64,000 bases of DNA. Origin: Enterovirga rhinocerotis. GTDB taxonomy: Bacteria; Pseudomonadota; Alphaproteobacteria; Rhizobiales; Beijerinckiaceae. Positions 1 through 8,492 of the stretch are shown here, in pieces. The stretch lies in assembly GCF_004363955.1 (NCBI RefSeq), contig NZ_SNZR01000013.1, positions 434,001 through 498,000 of the forward strand. Reading direction: 5' to 3'. Both the position numbers and the translations under genes were made by a program. Position 1 is the first letter of the stretch. Every line of letters begins with the position of its first letter. The notes under the pieces are model-generated. The model was given only the letters and a program-made list of their open reading frames with translations, ran no database searches and had not been told where the DNA came from.

Positions 1-1416
1 CGGCCGGACAGCTACAGGCCCATCTCCGACACCTGGCCCGACTACATGGAAACGGAGGGACGGGAGAACCGCGTCGGCCCGAAGGCGATCGCGGTGCCGG
101 GCAACCTCAAGGCCTGGTGCGAGGTCGCCGAGCGGTTCGGCAGCCTCGGGCTCGACGCGCTGACCGAACCGGCCATCCGGCATGCCGCGCGCGGATTCCG
201 GGTCACGCCCTATCTCGCGAACTGCATCGCCGACGCCGCCTCCGACCTCGCCCTCGACCCGGCGATCGCCGAGGTGTTCCTGCCCGGCGGCCGCCCGCTC
301 GAGGCGGGTGCCCTCCTCGTCCAGGGGGATTATGCGCAGACGCTCAGGCGGATCGCGAAGGACGGGCCCGGCCTCCTCTATGGCGGCGCGCTGGGGCGCG
401 AGATCGCCGGGCATCTCGAAGGGGCCGGCTCCTTCCTCCGCCTGTCCGATCTCGAGGCCTATCGGACGATCGAGCGCGAGCCGGTTCGCGGGACCTATCG
501 CGGCGTCGAGATCATGGGGCCGCCCCCGCCCTGTTCCGGCGGCGTGCACACGATCCAGATCCTGAACATGCTGGAGGCCTTCGATCTCGGCGCGCTGGGC
601 TTCGGCTCGCCGGAGACCCTCCACCTCGTCCTCGAATGCCTCAAGATCGCGGCGGCGGACCGACGGGCCGCGACGGCCGATCCCGCCTTCGTGAACGTGC
701 CGCAGGCCAGGCTGATCTCGAAGGACTACGCGGCCCTGCGGCGGCAGGAGATCGATCCCGCGCGCGCCGGCACCTATGCGCCGGGCATCGTCTCCAACGA
801 ATCCGCCAACACGACCCATGTCACGATCGCCGATGCCGAGGGCAACCTCGTCACCTCCACCCAGACCATCAACAGCCTGTTCGGCTCGCGCGTGATGGTT
901 CCGGGCACCGGCGTCATCTGCAACAACTACATGTCGCTGTTCGATCCCCATCCCGGGTTCGCGCTGTCGCTGCAGCCGGGCAAGCGCATCACGAGCGGCA
1001 TCACCGCGCTGATCGGCAAGCGCGACGGCAAGCCGATCTTCGCCCTCGGACTGCCGGGCGCGCACCGCATCCCCGCCTCCGCCATGCAGGCCGTCCTAAA
1101 CCTCGTCGATCACGGCATGAGCGTGCAGGAGGCGGTGGAGGCGCCGCGCGTCTTCTCCTGGGGCCAGGAGGCCGAACTCGAGCGGGGCATCGCGGACGGC
1201 GCGCGCTCGGCTCTGGAGAGCCTCGGTCACGAGGTCGCGGCGGTCGATCACGTGGCGGGCGGGATGTGCGCGATCGCCTTCGAGCCCGACGGCACGATGA
1301 CCGGAGCCGCCTGCTGGCGGGCGGACGGCGTCCCGATGGGAATGGGCGGAGGACTCGCCCGCCGCGGGACCTCCTTCTGGCCCGATCCGCGCCTGTCGAA
1401 GACGACGACGTCGTAA
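1..1416 (+). CDS. gamma-glutamyltransferase family protein (5' end outside window)
   Basis: The reading frame is open from base 1, so the N-terminus lies upstream. The family makes one chain that cuts itself before a threonine and then hydrolyses or transfers gamma-glutamyl groups, usually in the periplasm. The NTTHVT segment carries the expected nucleophilic Thr at the start of the small subunit. The following PGTGVICNN, PGKR and EAVEAPRVF blocks are family hallmarks. Two active-site segments differ from the E. coli enzyme: the Ser-Ser pair in KPLSSMSP is Thr-Ser in KRITSGIT, and the Gly-Gly of GSPGGSRI is Gly-Ala in GLPGAHRI. The family call is firm; the substrate is not, and other Ntn-hydrolase members of the family are possible. 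Confidence 0.85.
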   Translation, partial: RPDSYRPISDTWPDYMETEGRENRVGPKAIAVPGNLKAWCEVAERFGSLGLDALTEPAIRHAARGFRVTPYLANCIADAASDLALDPAIAEVFLPGGRPLEAGALLVQGDYAQTLRRIAKDGPGLLYGGALGREIAGHLEGAGSFLRLSDLEAYRTIEREPVRGTYRGVEIMGPPPPCSGGVHTIQILNMLEAFDLGALGFGSPETLHLVLECLKIAAADRRAATADPAFVNVPQARLISKDYAALRRQEIDPARAGTYAPGIVSNESANTTHVTIADAEGNLVTSTQTINSLFGSRVMVPGTGVICNNYMSLFDPHPGFALSLQPGKRITSGITALIGKRDGKPIFALGLPGAHRIPASAMQAVLNLVDHGMSVQEAVEAPRVFSWGQEAELERGIADGARSALESLGHEVAAVDHVAGGMCAIAFEPDGTMTGAACWRADGVPMGMGGGLARRGTSFWPDPRLSKTTTS

Positions 1417-1463
1417 GCGCGGCCGCCTCGGCCCGGGGGCGTCCGGGCCTGACCGCGACCGAT

Positions 1464-1504
1464 TTGCGGCAGATCAATTGCCGCCGCTTCGGTCCGGGTA
1501 GGAT
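1464..1504 (+). promoter_or_regulatory. FixK/FNR-type box with downstream -10 element, upstream of the stress-protein gene
   Basis: Bases 1464-1477 read TTGCGGCAGATCAA. This fits the alphaproteobacterial FixK consensus TTG(A/C)-N6-(T/G)CAA exactly and the FNR consensus TTGAT-N4-ATCAA in 8 of 10 positions. A -10-like TAGGAT lies at 1499-1504. The implied transcription start near 1511 puts the box centre about 41 bases upstream, the usual class II activator position. This is a prediction from sequence and spacing only. Confidence 0.5.
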
Positions 1505-1578
1505 CGCCGGCATCGGTTCCTCGCGGCCCTTCGGCCGAAGGGCGCCGACGAGGTGACGCAACGACAATGGGGGCGGTG

Positions 1579-2424
1579 ATGACGCTGGCGTTCAAGAGCA
1601 TTCTGGTCGGGCTCGTGCCCGCCCTCGACGGCGTCGGCGCGGCGGGTCCCGCCGTCCGTTTCGGGGCCGGGTTCGCGGCGCGGCAGCAGGCGAAGCTGAC
1701 AATCCATGTCTTCGTGCCCCAGCTCGTGGTGCCCTATACGGTGATCGGAGACGTCGCGACCTCGCTGGTCGGCGACGAGAACAGGCGTCGGCGCGAGGTC
1801 GCGGCAGCAGTGGGCGCCTCCGCCCGGCAGGTCGCCGGGGAGGCTGGCGTGGATGCCGCGATCGATGCTCCCGACCGCGTCTTCGACGGTCTCGTCGAGC
1901 ATTTCGGCCGCCTGGCGCGCGTGCGGGACGTCGCGATCTTCGACGCCGGCGACGGCGTGCTGGGCAGCAACCGTCACCTGATCGAGGAGACGCTGTTCAA
2001 TGGCGGGCGGCCGATCATCGTGGTGCCGAAGGAGGGCGGGAATCCCGCCCCGCAGCGGGTCTCGATCGCCTGGGACGGCTCCGCGCGTTCGGCCCGGGCG
2101 GTCGCCGATGCCTTGCCGCTGCTCAAGGGCGCACAGAGCGTCTCGGTCGTGGTCGTCGGCGGCGAGAAGGACCTGAGCAAGGCGGCGTCGGGCGCCGATC
2201 TCCTCGGCAATCTGTCGCTGCACGGCGTCGCGGCCGAACTCGTGCTGCTCGAGGCCGAAGGCGGCGACGTGGCCGCGACCCTGCGCGAGCACGTCCGCAC
2301 GGCGGGGTCCGAGCTGATCGTGATGGGCGCCTTCGTCCATTCGCGCTTCCGCCAGGCCGTGCTCGGCGGCGTCACGAATTCGCTGCTCGAGACCAGTCCC
2401 GTCCCGCTCTTCCAGTCCTATTGA
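1579..2424 (+). CDS. universal stress protein, tandem UspA domains
   Basis: About 281 residues, cytoplasmic, with two UspA-like halves. The first half starts with KSILVGLVPALDG. The second starts near residue 155 with RVSIAWDGSARSARAV and ends in the family pattern GSELIVMGAFVHSRFRQAVLGG. Tandem Usp proteins in alphaproteobacteria are commonly induced by low oxygen or stationary phase, and a FixK-like box lies about 100 bases upstream. The ATG at 1579 is preferred because a G-rich stretch precedes it; an in-frame ATG at 1567 would add four residues. The second half keeps a Gly-x2-Gly-x9-Gly-like arrangement only loosely, so nucleotide binding is uncertain. Confidence 0.85.
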   Translation: MTLAFKSILVGLVPALDGVGAAGPAVRFGAGFAARQQAKLTIHVFVPQLVVPYTVIGDVATSLVGDENRRRREVAAAVGASARQVAGEAGVDAAIDAPDRVFDGLVEHFGRLARVRDVAIFDAGDGVLGSNRHLIEETLFNGGRPIIVVPKEGGNPAPQRVSIAWDGSARSARAVADALPLLKGAQSVSVVVVGGEKDLSKAASGADLLGNLSLHGVAAELVLLEAEGGDVAATLREHVRTAGSELIVMGAFVHSRFRQAVLGGVTNSLLETSPVPLFQSY

Positions 2425-2678
2425 GAGGAGAGGCCGACCCGTTCAACGCTGCCATGGATCGATCACGACGACGCCTTCGGCGCGCGCCGCGTCGCGCGCA
2501 TTGCTCAGGGCTGTTTCCGCATTCGGCACCGGCGATCGACCCCGGCGGCCCGCGATAGCCCCGATCAGTCAGGCACAAATTGCCGGCGGGATGCGTTAGC
2601 GCTCCATGATGGGAGCCTCGTGATGCGCAGGTCGATCGTCGCAGCCCTCGGCGGGGGGCTAAGGCCAAGAGGTCGAAG

Positions 2679-4418
2679 ATGCGGCATGGCCTGACTCCTC
2701 CCCGGCATGATCCGGATCGCGCCGCCGCGAACGGATCGCCCACGGGAAGCGATCAAGCGTTGTTCGGCGACCCTTTGCGTTCGGCTTCCGGTCCGCGCCC
2801 GACGGCACTCCCGGAAATGGCGACCGCGGTGATCATCCTGAATGAGGACCGGGAGATCGAATACGTCAATGCGAGCGCGGAGGCTCTCTTCGCCGGCGTC
2901 GATCCGATCGGATGTACGATGGAAGCGCTGCTGACCAGCTGCGGCGCTCGCGGGGTCGAAGCAGCCCGCCTCTCCTCGGCAGCGGACGAGCCGATCACCT
3001 GCACGCGTGTCCATCTCGCCGATTCACGGGTGCTCGATTGTGAGGTTCGCCCCTTGTCCAACGGCGGCTTCGTGCTGAGCCTCGACGACGTCACCGATCA
3101 CGTGCGAAGCGCGGAGCTCGCCAACCGCGATCCGTTGACAGGCCTCGCGAACCGGACGCTCTTTCATCATCAGCTTCTGGATCGCCTGGAGGTCGTCAAG
3201 CGGAACAGTGGGCGTGTCGCGATCCTCCTGATCGACCTCGACAGGTTCAAGGCGATCAACGACACGCTCGGGCATCCGCTCGGAGATGCCCTGCTGCGCA
3301 AGGTCTCGGCCAGACTGACCGGCGCGCTCCGGGACGAGGACGTGGCCGCCCGTTTGGGCGGCGACGAGTTCGGCGTCATCCAGTCCGCGGCCGAGCAACC
3401 CGACGCTGCGGAGCTTCTGGCGGCGCGGCTCGTCGACCTGATCGGTCGCACCTATGTGCTGGAGGGGCACACCATCCATATCGGCGCGACGATCGGCGTC
3501 ACGGTCGCACCCCGGGACGGTCTCGACGCCGATGTTCTGCTGAAGAACGCAGACCTCGCGCTCTATCAGGCGAAGGCCGCAGGCAAAGGCACGTTTCGCG
3601 TCTACGAGACCGGCATGACGGAACGTATCCAGGCGCGACGGCTCCTGGAGATCGACCTTCGACGGGCGCTGGCGCTGAAGCAGTTCGATGTGGTGTACCA
3701 GCCCCAGGTCGACATCGCGACGGGCGCCATTTCGGGCTTCGAAGCACTGATCCGCTGGCAGCATCCGGTACGCGGTCCCGTCAGCCCCGGCGAATTCATT
3801 CCCGCGGCGGAGGAAATCGGGATCATCTCGGCCGTATCCGAATGGGTGCTGAGAACCGCGTGTCGGGAGGCCATGAGCTGGCCCGGCGACATCTCCGTCG
3901 CCGTGAACCTGTCGCCGGTCCAGTTCCGCAACGGAAGGCTGTTAGAGGTCGTGACGTCGGCTCTTTCGGCGACCGGTCTGCCTGCGAGCCGCCTCGAGCT
4001 GGAGATCACCGAAGGCGCGTTGCTCGAGAACAGCGACGCTGTCCTCGCCGTGCTCCGCTCCCTTCGCGCCCTCGGCATCCGCATCTCGATGGACGATTTC
4101 GGAACCGGCTACTCTTCGCTCAGCTATCTGCAGAAATTCCCGTTGGACAAGATCAAGATCGACCGCTCGTTCATCCGGAACATCGACCATGAGCCGGATC
4201 GTCTTCATCTCGTGCGAGCGATCGCCGCCCTCGCCAAAGGTCTCGGCATGAAAACCACGGCTGAAGGGGTCGAGACGCTGGCGGAATTGCAATGCGTCCG
4301 GAGCGAAGGATGCACGGAAGTTCAGGGCTATTTCACGGGCCGGCCAGTCCCGGCTCGGGAGGCCGCCGCATTGCTGAGTTCAGGAGTTCAGGGCTCGTCA
4401 TCCCGGGAGAATGACTGA
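2679..4418 (+). CDS. PAS-GGDEF-EAL cyclic-di-GMP synthase/phosphodiesterase
   Basis: 579 residues without membrane segments. A PAS-like domain occupies roughly residues 45-120 (AVIILNEDREIEYVNASAEAL). The GGDEF domain is at about 145-305 with an intact G227-G-D-E-F motif, and an RxxD inhibitory site (R218-D221) sits five residues before it. The EAL domain covers about 320-570 with E355-A-L, DDFGTGYSSLSYL, DKIKIDRSF and AEGVET all present. Both the diguanylate cyclase and phosphodiesterase centres therefore look usable, with product feedback through the I-site. An AGAGG-like ribosome site precedes the ATG. The stop overlaps the start of the downstream BLUF gene by one base (TGATG), so the two are translated as a coupled pair. 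Confidence 0.93.
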   Translation: MRHGLTPPRHDPDRAAANGSPTGSDQALFGDPLRSASGPRPTALPEMATAVIILNEDREIEYVNASAEALFAGVDPIGCTMEALLTSCGARGVEAARLSSAADEPITCTRVHLADSRVLDCEVRPLSNGGFVLSLDDVTDHVRSAELANRDPLTGLANRTLFHHQLLDRLEVVKRNSGRVAILLIDLDRFKAINDTLGHPLGDALLRKVSARLTGALRDEDVAARLGGDEFGVIQSAAEQPDAAELLAARLVDLIGRTYVLEGHTIHIGATIGVTVAPRDGLDADVLLKNADLALYQAKAAGKGTFRVYETGMTERIQARRLLEIDLRRALALKQFDVVYQPQVDIATGAISGFEALIRWQHPVRGPVSPGEFIPAAEEIGIISAVSEWVLRTACREAMSWPGDISVAVNLSPVQFRNGRLLEVVTSALSATGLPASRLELEITEGALLENSDAVLAVLRSLRALGIRISMDDFGTGYSSLSYLQKFPLDKIKIDRSFIRNIDHEPDRLHLVRAIAALAKGLGMKTTAEGVETLAELQCVRSEGCTEVQGYFTGRPVPAREAAALLSSGVQGSSSREND

Positions 4419-4852
4419 TGGCCGATCTGTACAGGCTCGTCTATTACAGCCGAAATCGCGTGGCGGACGGGCCCGAGGCGCTCGATACGGCGATCTCCTC
4501 CATCCTCGAGGCGAGCCGGAGAAACAATGCTCGGGACAATGTGACCGGCGCGCTCATGTTCAATTCGGGTTGTTTCGCGCAGGTCCTGGAAGGTCGGCGG
4601 GAGGCCATCGAGGACGTGTTCGAGCGCATCCAGCAGGACGAGCGGCATGGTGACGTGTCCCTGCTTGCATTCGAGCCGGCATCGCGACGGGCCTTCGCCA
4701 ACTGGTCGATGGGCTTCGTCGGAGCTTCGGTCCACGAAACCATGCGATATAGCGGGACGGCCGAAGCGAGCGGCTTCGACCCATCCCGCATGACCGGGGA
4801 CGCGCTCTTCGAAACGCTGGTTCGGCTGGCGATCGAGGAAGAGAAGGCCTGA
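4418..4852 (+). CDS. BLUF-domain blue-light (FAD) sensor protein
   Basis: 144 residues made up mainly of one BLUF domain, which binds FAD and shifts a hydrogen-bond network on blue light. The key residues are present: Tyr9 in LVYYSR, Asn37 in SRRNNARD, Gln55 in CFAQVLEG, and Trp96/Met98 in ANWSMGF. A C-terminal tail of about 45 residues follows and has no recognised output domain, so the protein probably acts on a partner. The start overlaps the stop of the PAS-GGDEF-EAL gene by one base. BLUF sensors are known to control EAL enzymes in fused proteins such as BlrP1; here the two parts are separate, so the adjacent enzyme is the obvious candidate partner (inference). Confidence 0.92.
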   Translation: MADLYRLVYYSRNRVADGPEALDTAISSILEASRRNNARDNVTGALMFNSGCFAQVLEGRREAIEDVFERIQQDERHGDVSLLAFEPASRRAFANWSMGFVGASVHETMRYSGTAEASGFDPSRMTGDALFETLVRLAIEEEKA

Positions 4853-4878
4853 CAGAGCGAAGGCGCTATAGGGAACGA

Positions 4879-5874
4879 ATGGCTCGCCGAAACGTCCGAT
4901 TCTCCGTGGCGCCGATGATGGAGTGGACCGACCGCCATTGTCGGGCGTTCCATCGCGGCCTGTCCAGGCGGGCGCTGCTCTATACGGAGATGGTCACGAC
5001 GGGCGCAGTGATCCACGGCCCGCGTGAGCGGCTGCTCGGCTTCGATGCGCTGGAGCATCCCGTCGCGCTTCAGCTCGGCGGCTCGGATCCGGCCGACCTC
5101 GCGCAAGCGTCGCGGATCGGCGCCGATCGGGGTTACGGCGAGATCAACCTCAATGTCGGCTGCCCCTCGGACCGGGTCCAGAACGGACGCTTCGGCGCCT
5201 GCCTGATGCGTGAGCCGGGCCTCGTCGGCGATTGCATCGCGGCGATGAAGGGCGCCGTCTCCGTGCCGGTGACGGTGAAATGCCGGCTCGGCGTCGACGA
5301 CCAGGATATCGAGGAAGCGCTCGACGCCATGGCGCGGACGGTCTTCGCGGCGGGTGCGGATGCGCTGATCGTCCATGCGCGCAAGGCCTGGCTGCAGGGT
5401 CTCTCGCCGAAGGAGAACCGCGACGTGCCGCCGCTCGATTACGGCCGCGTGCATCGCCTGAAACAGGCCTGGCCGGATCGGCTCGTCGGCATCAACGGAG
5501 GCATCGCGACGATCGAGGAGGCGCGGGCGCAACTCGCCCATGTCGACGGCGTCATGATGGGACGCGCGGCGTATGGCGAGCCGGCCCGGCTGCTCGCGGT
5601 CGATCCCGACCTCTTCGGCGAGGATGCGCCCGCGGCCGATCCCTTCGAGGCGATCGAGGCCTTCGAGCCCTATATCGCCGCCCGTCTCGGGGAAGGCCTG
5701 CGCCTCCATGCCGTGACGCGGCACATGCTCGGCCTGTTCAACGGACGGCCGGGCGCGCGGGCCTATCGCCGCCATCTCGCGACCGCGGGCACCCGTCCCG
5801 ACGCCTCCCTCGCGACGCTGCGCGAGGCGGTCGCGCTCGTCTCGCGCAGCGCCCCCGAACCGATCGCGGCCTGA
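4879..5874 (+). CDS. dusA: tRNA-dihydrouridine synthase A
   Basis: 331 residues, typical of DusA, an FMN enzyme that reduces uridines in the D-loop of tRNA. The N-terminus VAPMMEWTDRHCRAFHR is the DusA version of the Dus signature. The catalytic cysteine lies in LNVGCPSDRVQNGRFGACLM. FMN-contact segments are seen in VTVKCRLGVDD, LIVHARKAWLQGLSPKENR and VGINGGI. The gene starts 26 bases after the BLUF gene on the same strand and may share its transcript, although the functions are unrelated. It converges on the aspartic-protease gene, leaving only four bases between the two stops. Confidence 0.95.
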   Translation: MARRNVRFSVAPMMEWTDRHCRAFHRGLSRRALLYTEMVTTGAVIHGPRERLLGFDALEHPVALQLGGSDPADLAQASRIGADRGYGEINLNVGCPSDRVQNGRFGACLMREPGLVGDCIAAMKGAVSVPVTVKCRLGVDDQDIEEALDAMARTVFAAGADALIVHARKAWLQGLSPKENRDVPPLDYGRVHRLKQAWPDRLVGINGGIATIEEARAQLAHVDGVMMGRAAYGEPARLLAVDPDLFGEDAPAADPFEAIEAFEPYIAARLGEGLRLHAVTRHMLGLFNGRPGARAYRRHLATAGTRPDASLATLREAVALVSRSAPEPIAA

Positions 5875-5878
5875 CGGC

Positions 5879-6580
5879 TCAGCTCTTCCGGGCGCGCAGG
5901 ACGAGCCGGCTGCCGCGCACCTCGTAGGATTCGAGCCGGCCGAGCACGCTCTGGCCGAGCAGGTTGTCGGTCAGGAGACCGGGTCTCGCGACGAGCGCCG
6001 AGACGCGCGTGAAGATGATCGGTCCGATCGCGAGGCGGTCGATCACGACGGGCGCCGTCATGGTCCGGCCGTTCGCGGTCTGGACGGGCGAGACGAAACG
6101 GAGGTCGGAGGGCTTGAAGCCCACGAGTTCGGCCGTCTCCGCGGTCAGGACGACGGAACTCGCGCCCGTGTCGAACAGGAAGGACGACGGCTTGCCGTTG
6201 ACGTCGATCTCGAAGCGGAAATGGCCGTCGCGGCGGCGCGTGACCGTGACCTCGCCGCCCTCGCTGACGATCGCCGCCGGCGGGCCATAGCCGAGTTCCT
6301 CGACGAAGTTCCGCATGCCGTCATAGACGTCGTCGCGGCGGACATAGACGGCCGTGAGGGAGATCACGAAGATCGCCCACATCACGACCGCGCCGGCCAT
6401 GTCGCGCAGGGTCGGGCGGGAACGCTCGACGGCCCAGCCGGTGAGCCAGAGCGCGACCGCGCCGAAGAGCAGCAGGGAGACGGCCTCGCGCGGCGGGACG
6501 CCCGCGATCGCAGGGCCGCCCCAGGCGAGGACGGCGCTCGCGGCGAAGACGAGAACGAGGGCGGTGGCGGAACCGACCAT
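5879..6580 (-). CDS. membrane-anchored retropepsin-like aspartic protease
   Basis: 233 residues. Three hydrophobic segments near residues 3-24, 30-50 and 62-82 anchor the protein. The C-terminal half is a clan AA protease domain with a single FLFDTGASSVVL motif, so an active form would be a homodimer, as in retropepsins. The arrangement fits the bacterial TIGR02281-type proteases common in alphaproteobacteria; natural substrates are not known. The downstream DTGA-x-S pattern and the LLGQSVLGRLESYEV end are family-like. It lies four bases after the small DUF1289 gene on the same strand, suggesting one transcript. Confidence 0.85.
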   Translation of the reverse strand: MVGSATALVLVFAASAVLAWGGPAIAGVPPREAVSLLLFGAVALWLTGWAVERSRPTLRDMAGAVVMWAIFVISLTAVYVRRDDVYDGMRNFVEELGYGPPAAIVSEGGEVTVTRRRDGHFRFEIDVNGKPSSFLFDTGASSVVLTAETAELVGFKPSDLRFVSPVQTANGRTMTAPVVIDRLAIGPIIFTRVSALVARPGLLTDNLLGQSVLGRLESYEVRGSRLVLRARKS

Positions 6581-6583
6581 GGA

Positions 6584-6805
6584 TCAATCGACCCCGGTCG
6601 CGGCGCGGGGAGGGGCGGCGGGGCGCTCCGTGATCCCCGCCTCCTTCAGACGGCGCGGCAGGTCTGCCATGAGCGCCGTGCGATGAGCCTCGGCCATCGT
6701 TCCCCAGGTGGCGATCTCGGCCAGGGTCCGCCCGCAGCCCTCGCACAGGCCCGATGCCTCGTCGATGACGCAGATGCGGATGCAGGGGGACGAGATGGCG
6801 GCCAT
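6584..6805 (-). CDS. DUF1289 family small protein
   Basis: 73 residues with the DUF1289 pattern: SPCIRICVIDEASGLCEGCGRTLAEIATW. Four closely spaced cysteines suggest metal binding, but no function is established for the family. The next gene on this strand, a membrane aspartic protease, starts four bases later. In the alphaproteobacterial members I recall, the domain is usually a short stand-alone protein like this one. An unrelated sensor kinase ends about 90 bases away on the same strand. Confidence 0.85.
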   Translation of the reverse strand: MAAISSPCIRICVIDEASGLCEGCGRTLAEIATWGTMAEAHRTALMADLPRRLKEAGITERPAAPPRAATGVD

Positions 6806-6892
6806 CGGGCAGATGTGGGAAGCGGGTCGGGGATCGCCATAGCAGAGGACCGCGCGCGGCGCCCCTGCCGTCCCGACGCAGCCGTCCTCGGG

Positions 6893-8413
6893 TCAGGCGG
6901 CCTGGGCAGGGGGGCCGCGCGGGATGTCGACGGCGGGCAGGGCGTCGATCACGCGCGCCGAGGGGAAGGTCACGATGACCTCCGTTCCCTCCCGCGCGCG
7001 GGACCGGATCTGGAAGCCGCCGCCATGGAGGTCGATCAGGCCCTTCACGATCGGAAGGCCGAGCCCCGAGCCCTGTTCGGCCGTCTTGATGGCGAGCGAT
7101 CCGCGCCCGAAGGACGACATGACGATCGGGATCTCGTCCTCGGGGATGCCGGGCCCGCTATCCTTCACGGAGACGTATTGCCCGCCCGAGGCGGTCCAGC
7201 CCACCTTGATCTCGATCTCTCCGCCCGGCGGCGTGAACTTGATCGCGTTCGAGAGGATGTTGAGCACGATCTGGCGCACGGCGCGCTCGTCCGCCCAAAG
7301 CCGGGGCAGGGAGGGGTCGATCAGGTCGCGGATGATCTGGCCCTTCGCCTTGGCGCGCATGGCGACCATGTGGGACGCTTCGCTGACGGCCCAGGAGAGC
7401 TGGATCGCCTCCTCGGACAGATCGTAGCGTCCCGCCTCGATGCGGGACAGGTCGAGGATTTCGTTGATCAACGTCAGGAGGTGCTGGCCGCTCTCGTGGA
7501 CGTCGCCCGAATATTCCCGGTAGGCCGGGTTCGAGTGAGGCCCGAAGACCTCGTTCTTCATGACCTCCGAGAAGCCCATGATGGCGTTGAGCGGGGTCCG
7601 GAGCTCGTGGCTCATCGTCGCGAGGAAGCGGGACTTGGCGAGATTGGCCTCCTCCGCGCGGCGCCGCGCCTCGTCGGAATTGGCCTTGGCCTCCTCGAGT
7701 TCCACGAGCATCTGGTCCCGCTCTGCGCGCCAGCGCAGCGAACTCAGCGTGCTGTCATAGAGCCGGTGGCCGAGGAAGATGAAGCAGACGAGCGCGGCCG
7801 ACGTCATGACGGCGAGGATCGCCGAGCCGAAATCGCGCGTCAGGCCGAGAAGCCCAAGGGCCACGAGGGCCAGCGGGGTGATGCCGGCATAGACCGCGAT
7901 GGGGATCGCAGCCGACAGGACGGCCGTCGTCGCGGCGACCATCACGCCCATGAACAGGGCGAAGCCGTAGGTCCCGCCCGGGACCTCGGCCAGTTCCTTG
8001 AAGGCCGCGGCCCAGATCGCGCCGAGGAGAAGGTCGGAGAGGGCGAATCGCCGCCGCCACGTCCCGAGCGACACGATCGTCGGATCGGCTTCCGCGAACC
8101 CCCGGGAGAGGCTGTGCTGGATTCCGATCGCCGCCGACATGAAGGCGAACCAGGCCGCCGCCATCGGGGCCGGGAGCCATGTGCTCGAAACGGTCGCGAT
8201 CGCGGCCGCGATGCCGAGGACCACGAGTGAGGACCGGCGATGCTGCTCGGCATAGACCCGCAGGAATTCGTAGTCGAAGGCGCGCTGGAGACCCGTCGAG
8301 GAGGTCAGCTTCTCGCGGGCGGTCCGCATGTCCTGGGCGAGGCGACGACGGCGCTCACGGCCGGGGGACCGTCCCCGCCCCTGCTCCACCATCTCTGCGG
8401 TGAGTTCGCCCAT
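6893..8413 (-). CDS. membrane sensor histidine kinase
   Basis: 506 residues from the ATG at 8413 (MGELTAEMVEQ). The frame stays open for a further 147 codons upstream, but that part is antisense to the nuclease gene and does not look like protein. Five or six membrane helices fill roughly residues 60-210 and form a membrane-embedded sensor without a large periplasmic loop. A charged linker (about 220-255) follows, then HisKA with the phospho-acceptor His269 in MSHELRTPLNA. The ATPase domain has NILSNAIKFTPPGG, DSGPGIP and GSGLGLPIVKG boxes. No receiver domain or cognate regulator is adjacent, so it is an orphan kinase whose partner is encoded elsewhere. Confidence 0.9.
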   Translation of the reverse strand: MGELTAEMVEQGRGRSPGRERRRRLAQDMRTAREKLTSSTGLQRAFDYEFLRVYAEQHRRSSLVVLGIAAAIATVSSTWLPAPMAAAWFAFMSAAIGIQHSLSRGFAEADPTIVSLGTWRRRFALSDLLLGAIWAAAFKELAEVPGGTYGFALFMGVMVAATTAVLSAAIPIAVYAGITPLALVALGLLGLTRDFGSAILAVMTSAALVCFIFLGHRLYDSTLSSLRWRAERDQMLVELEEAKANSDEARRRAEEANLAKSRFLATMSHELRTPLNAIMGFSEVMKNEVFGPHSNPAYREYSGDVHESGQHLLTLINEILDLSRIEAGRYDLSEEAIQLSWAVSEASHMVAMRAKAKGQIIRDLIDPSLPRLWADERAVRQIVLNILSNAIKFTPPGGEIEIKVGWTASGGQYVSVKDSGPGIPEDEIPIVMSSFGRGSLAIKTAEQGSGLGLPIVKGLIDLHGGGFQIRSRAREGTEVIVTFPSARVIDALPAVDIPRGPPAQAA

Positions 8414-8492
8414 GACAACGCAACGCCCAGCCGGCCGCACTCCGACACGATCATCATGGTGGTAAATCGTTAATCCTGTCCTGCCGGAATCA

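Noticed and set aside
6221-8230. A 669-codon open frame on the plus strand opposite the protease and histidine kinase
   Set aside because: Its translation is an Arg/Asp/Gly-rich shadow with no motifs, while the minus strand carries clear families across the same stretch.
8440-8480. A TTAA-containing stretch between the histidine kinase and nuclease genes as a CtrA site
   Set aside because: Only one TTAA half is present and the second half is not at the seven-base spacing required.
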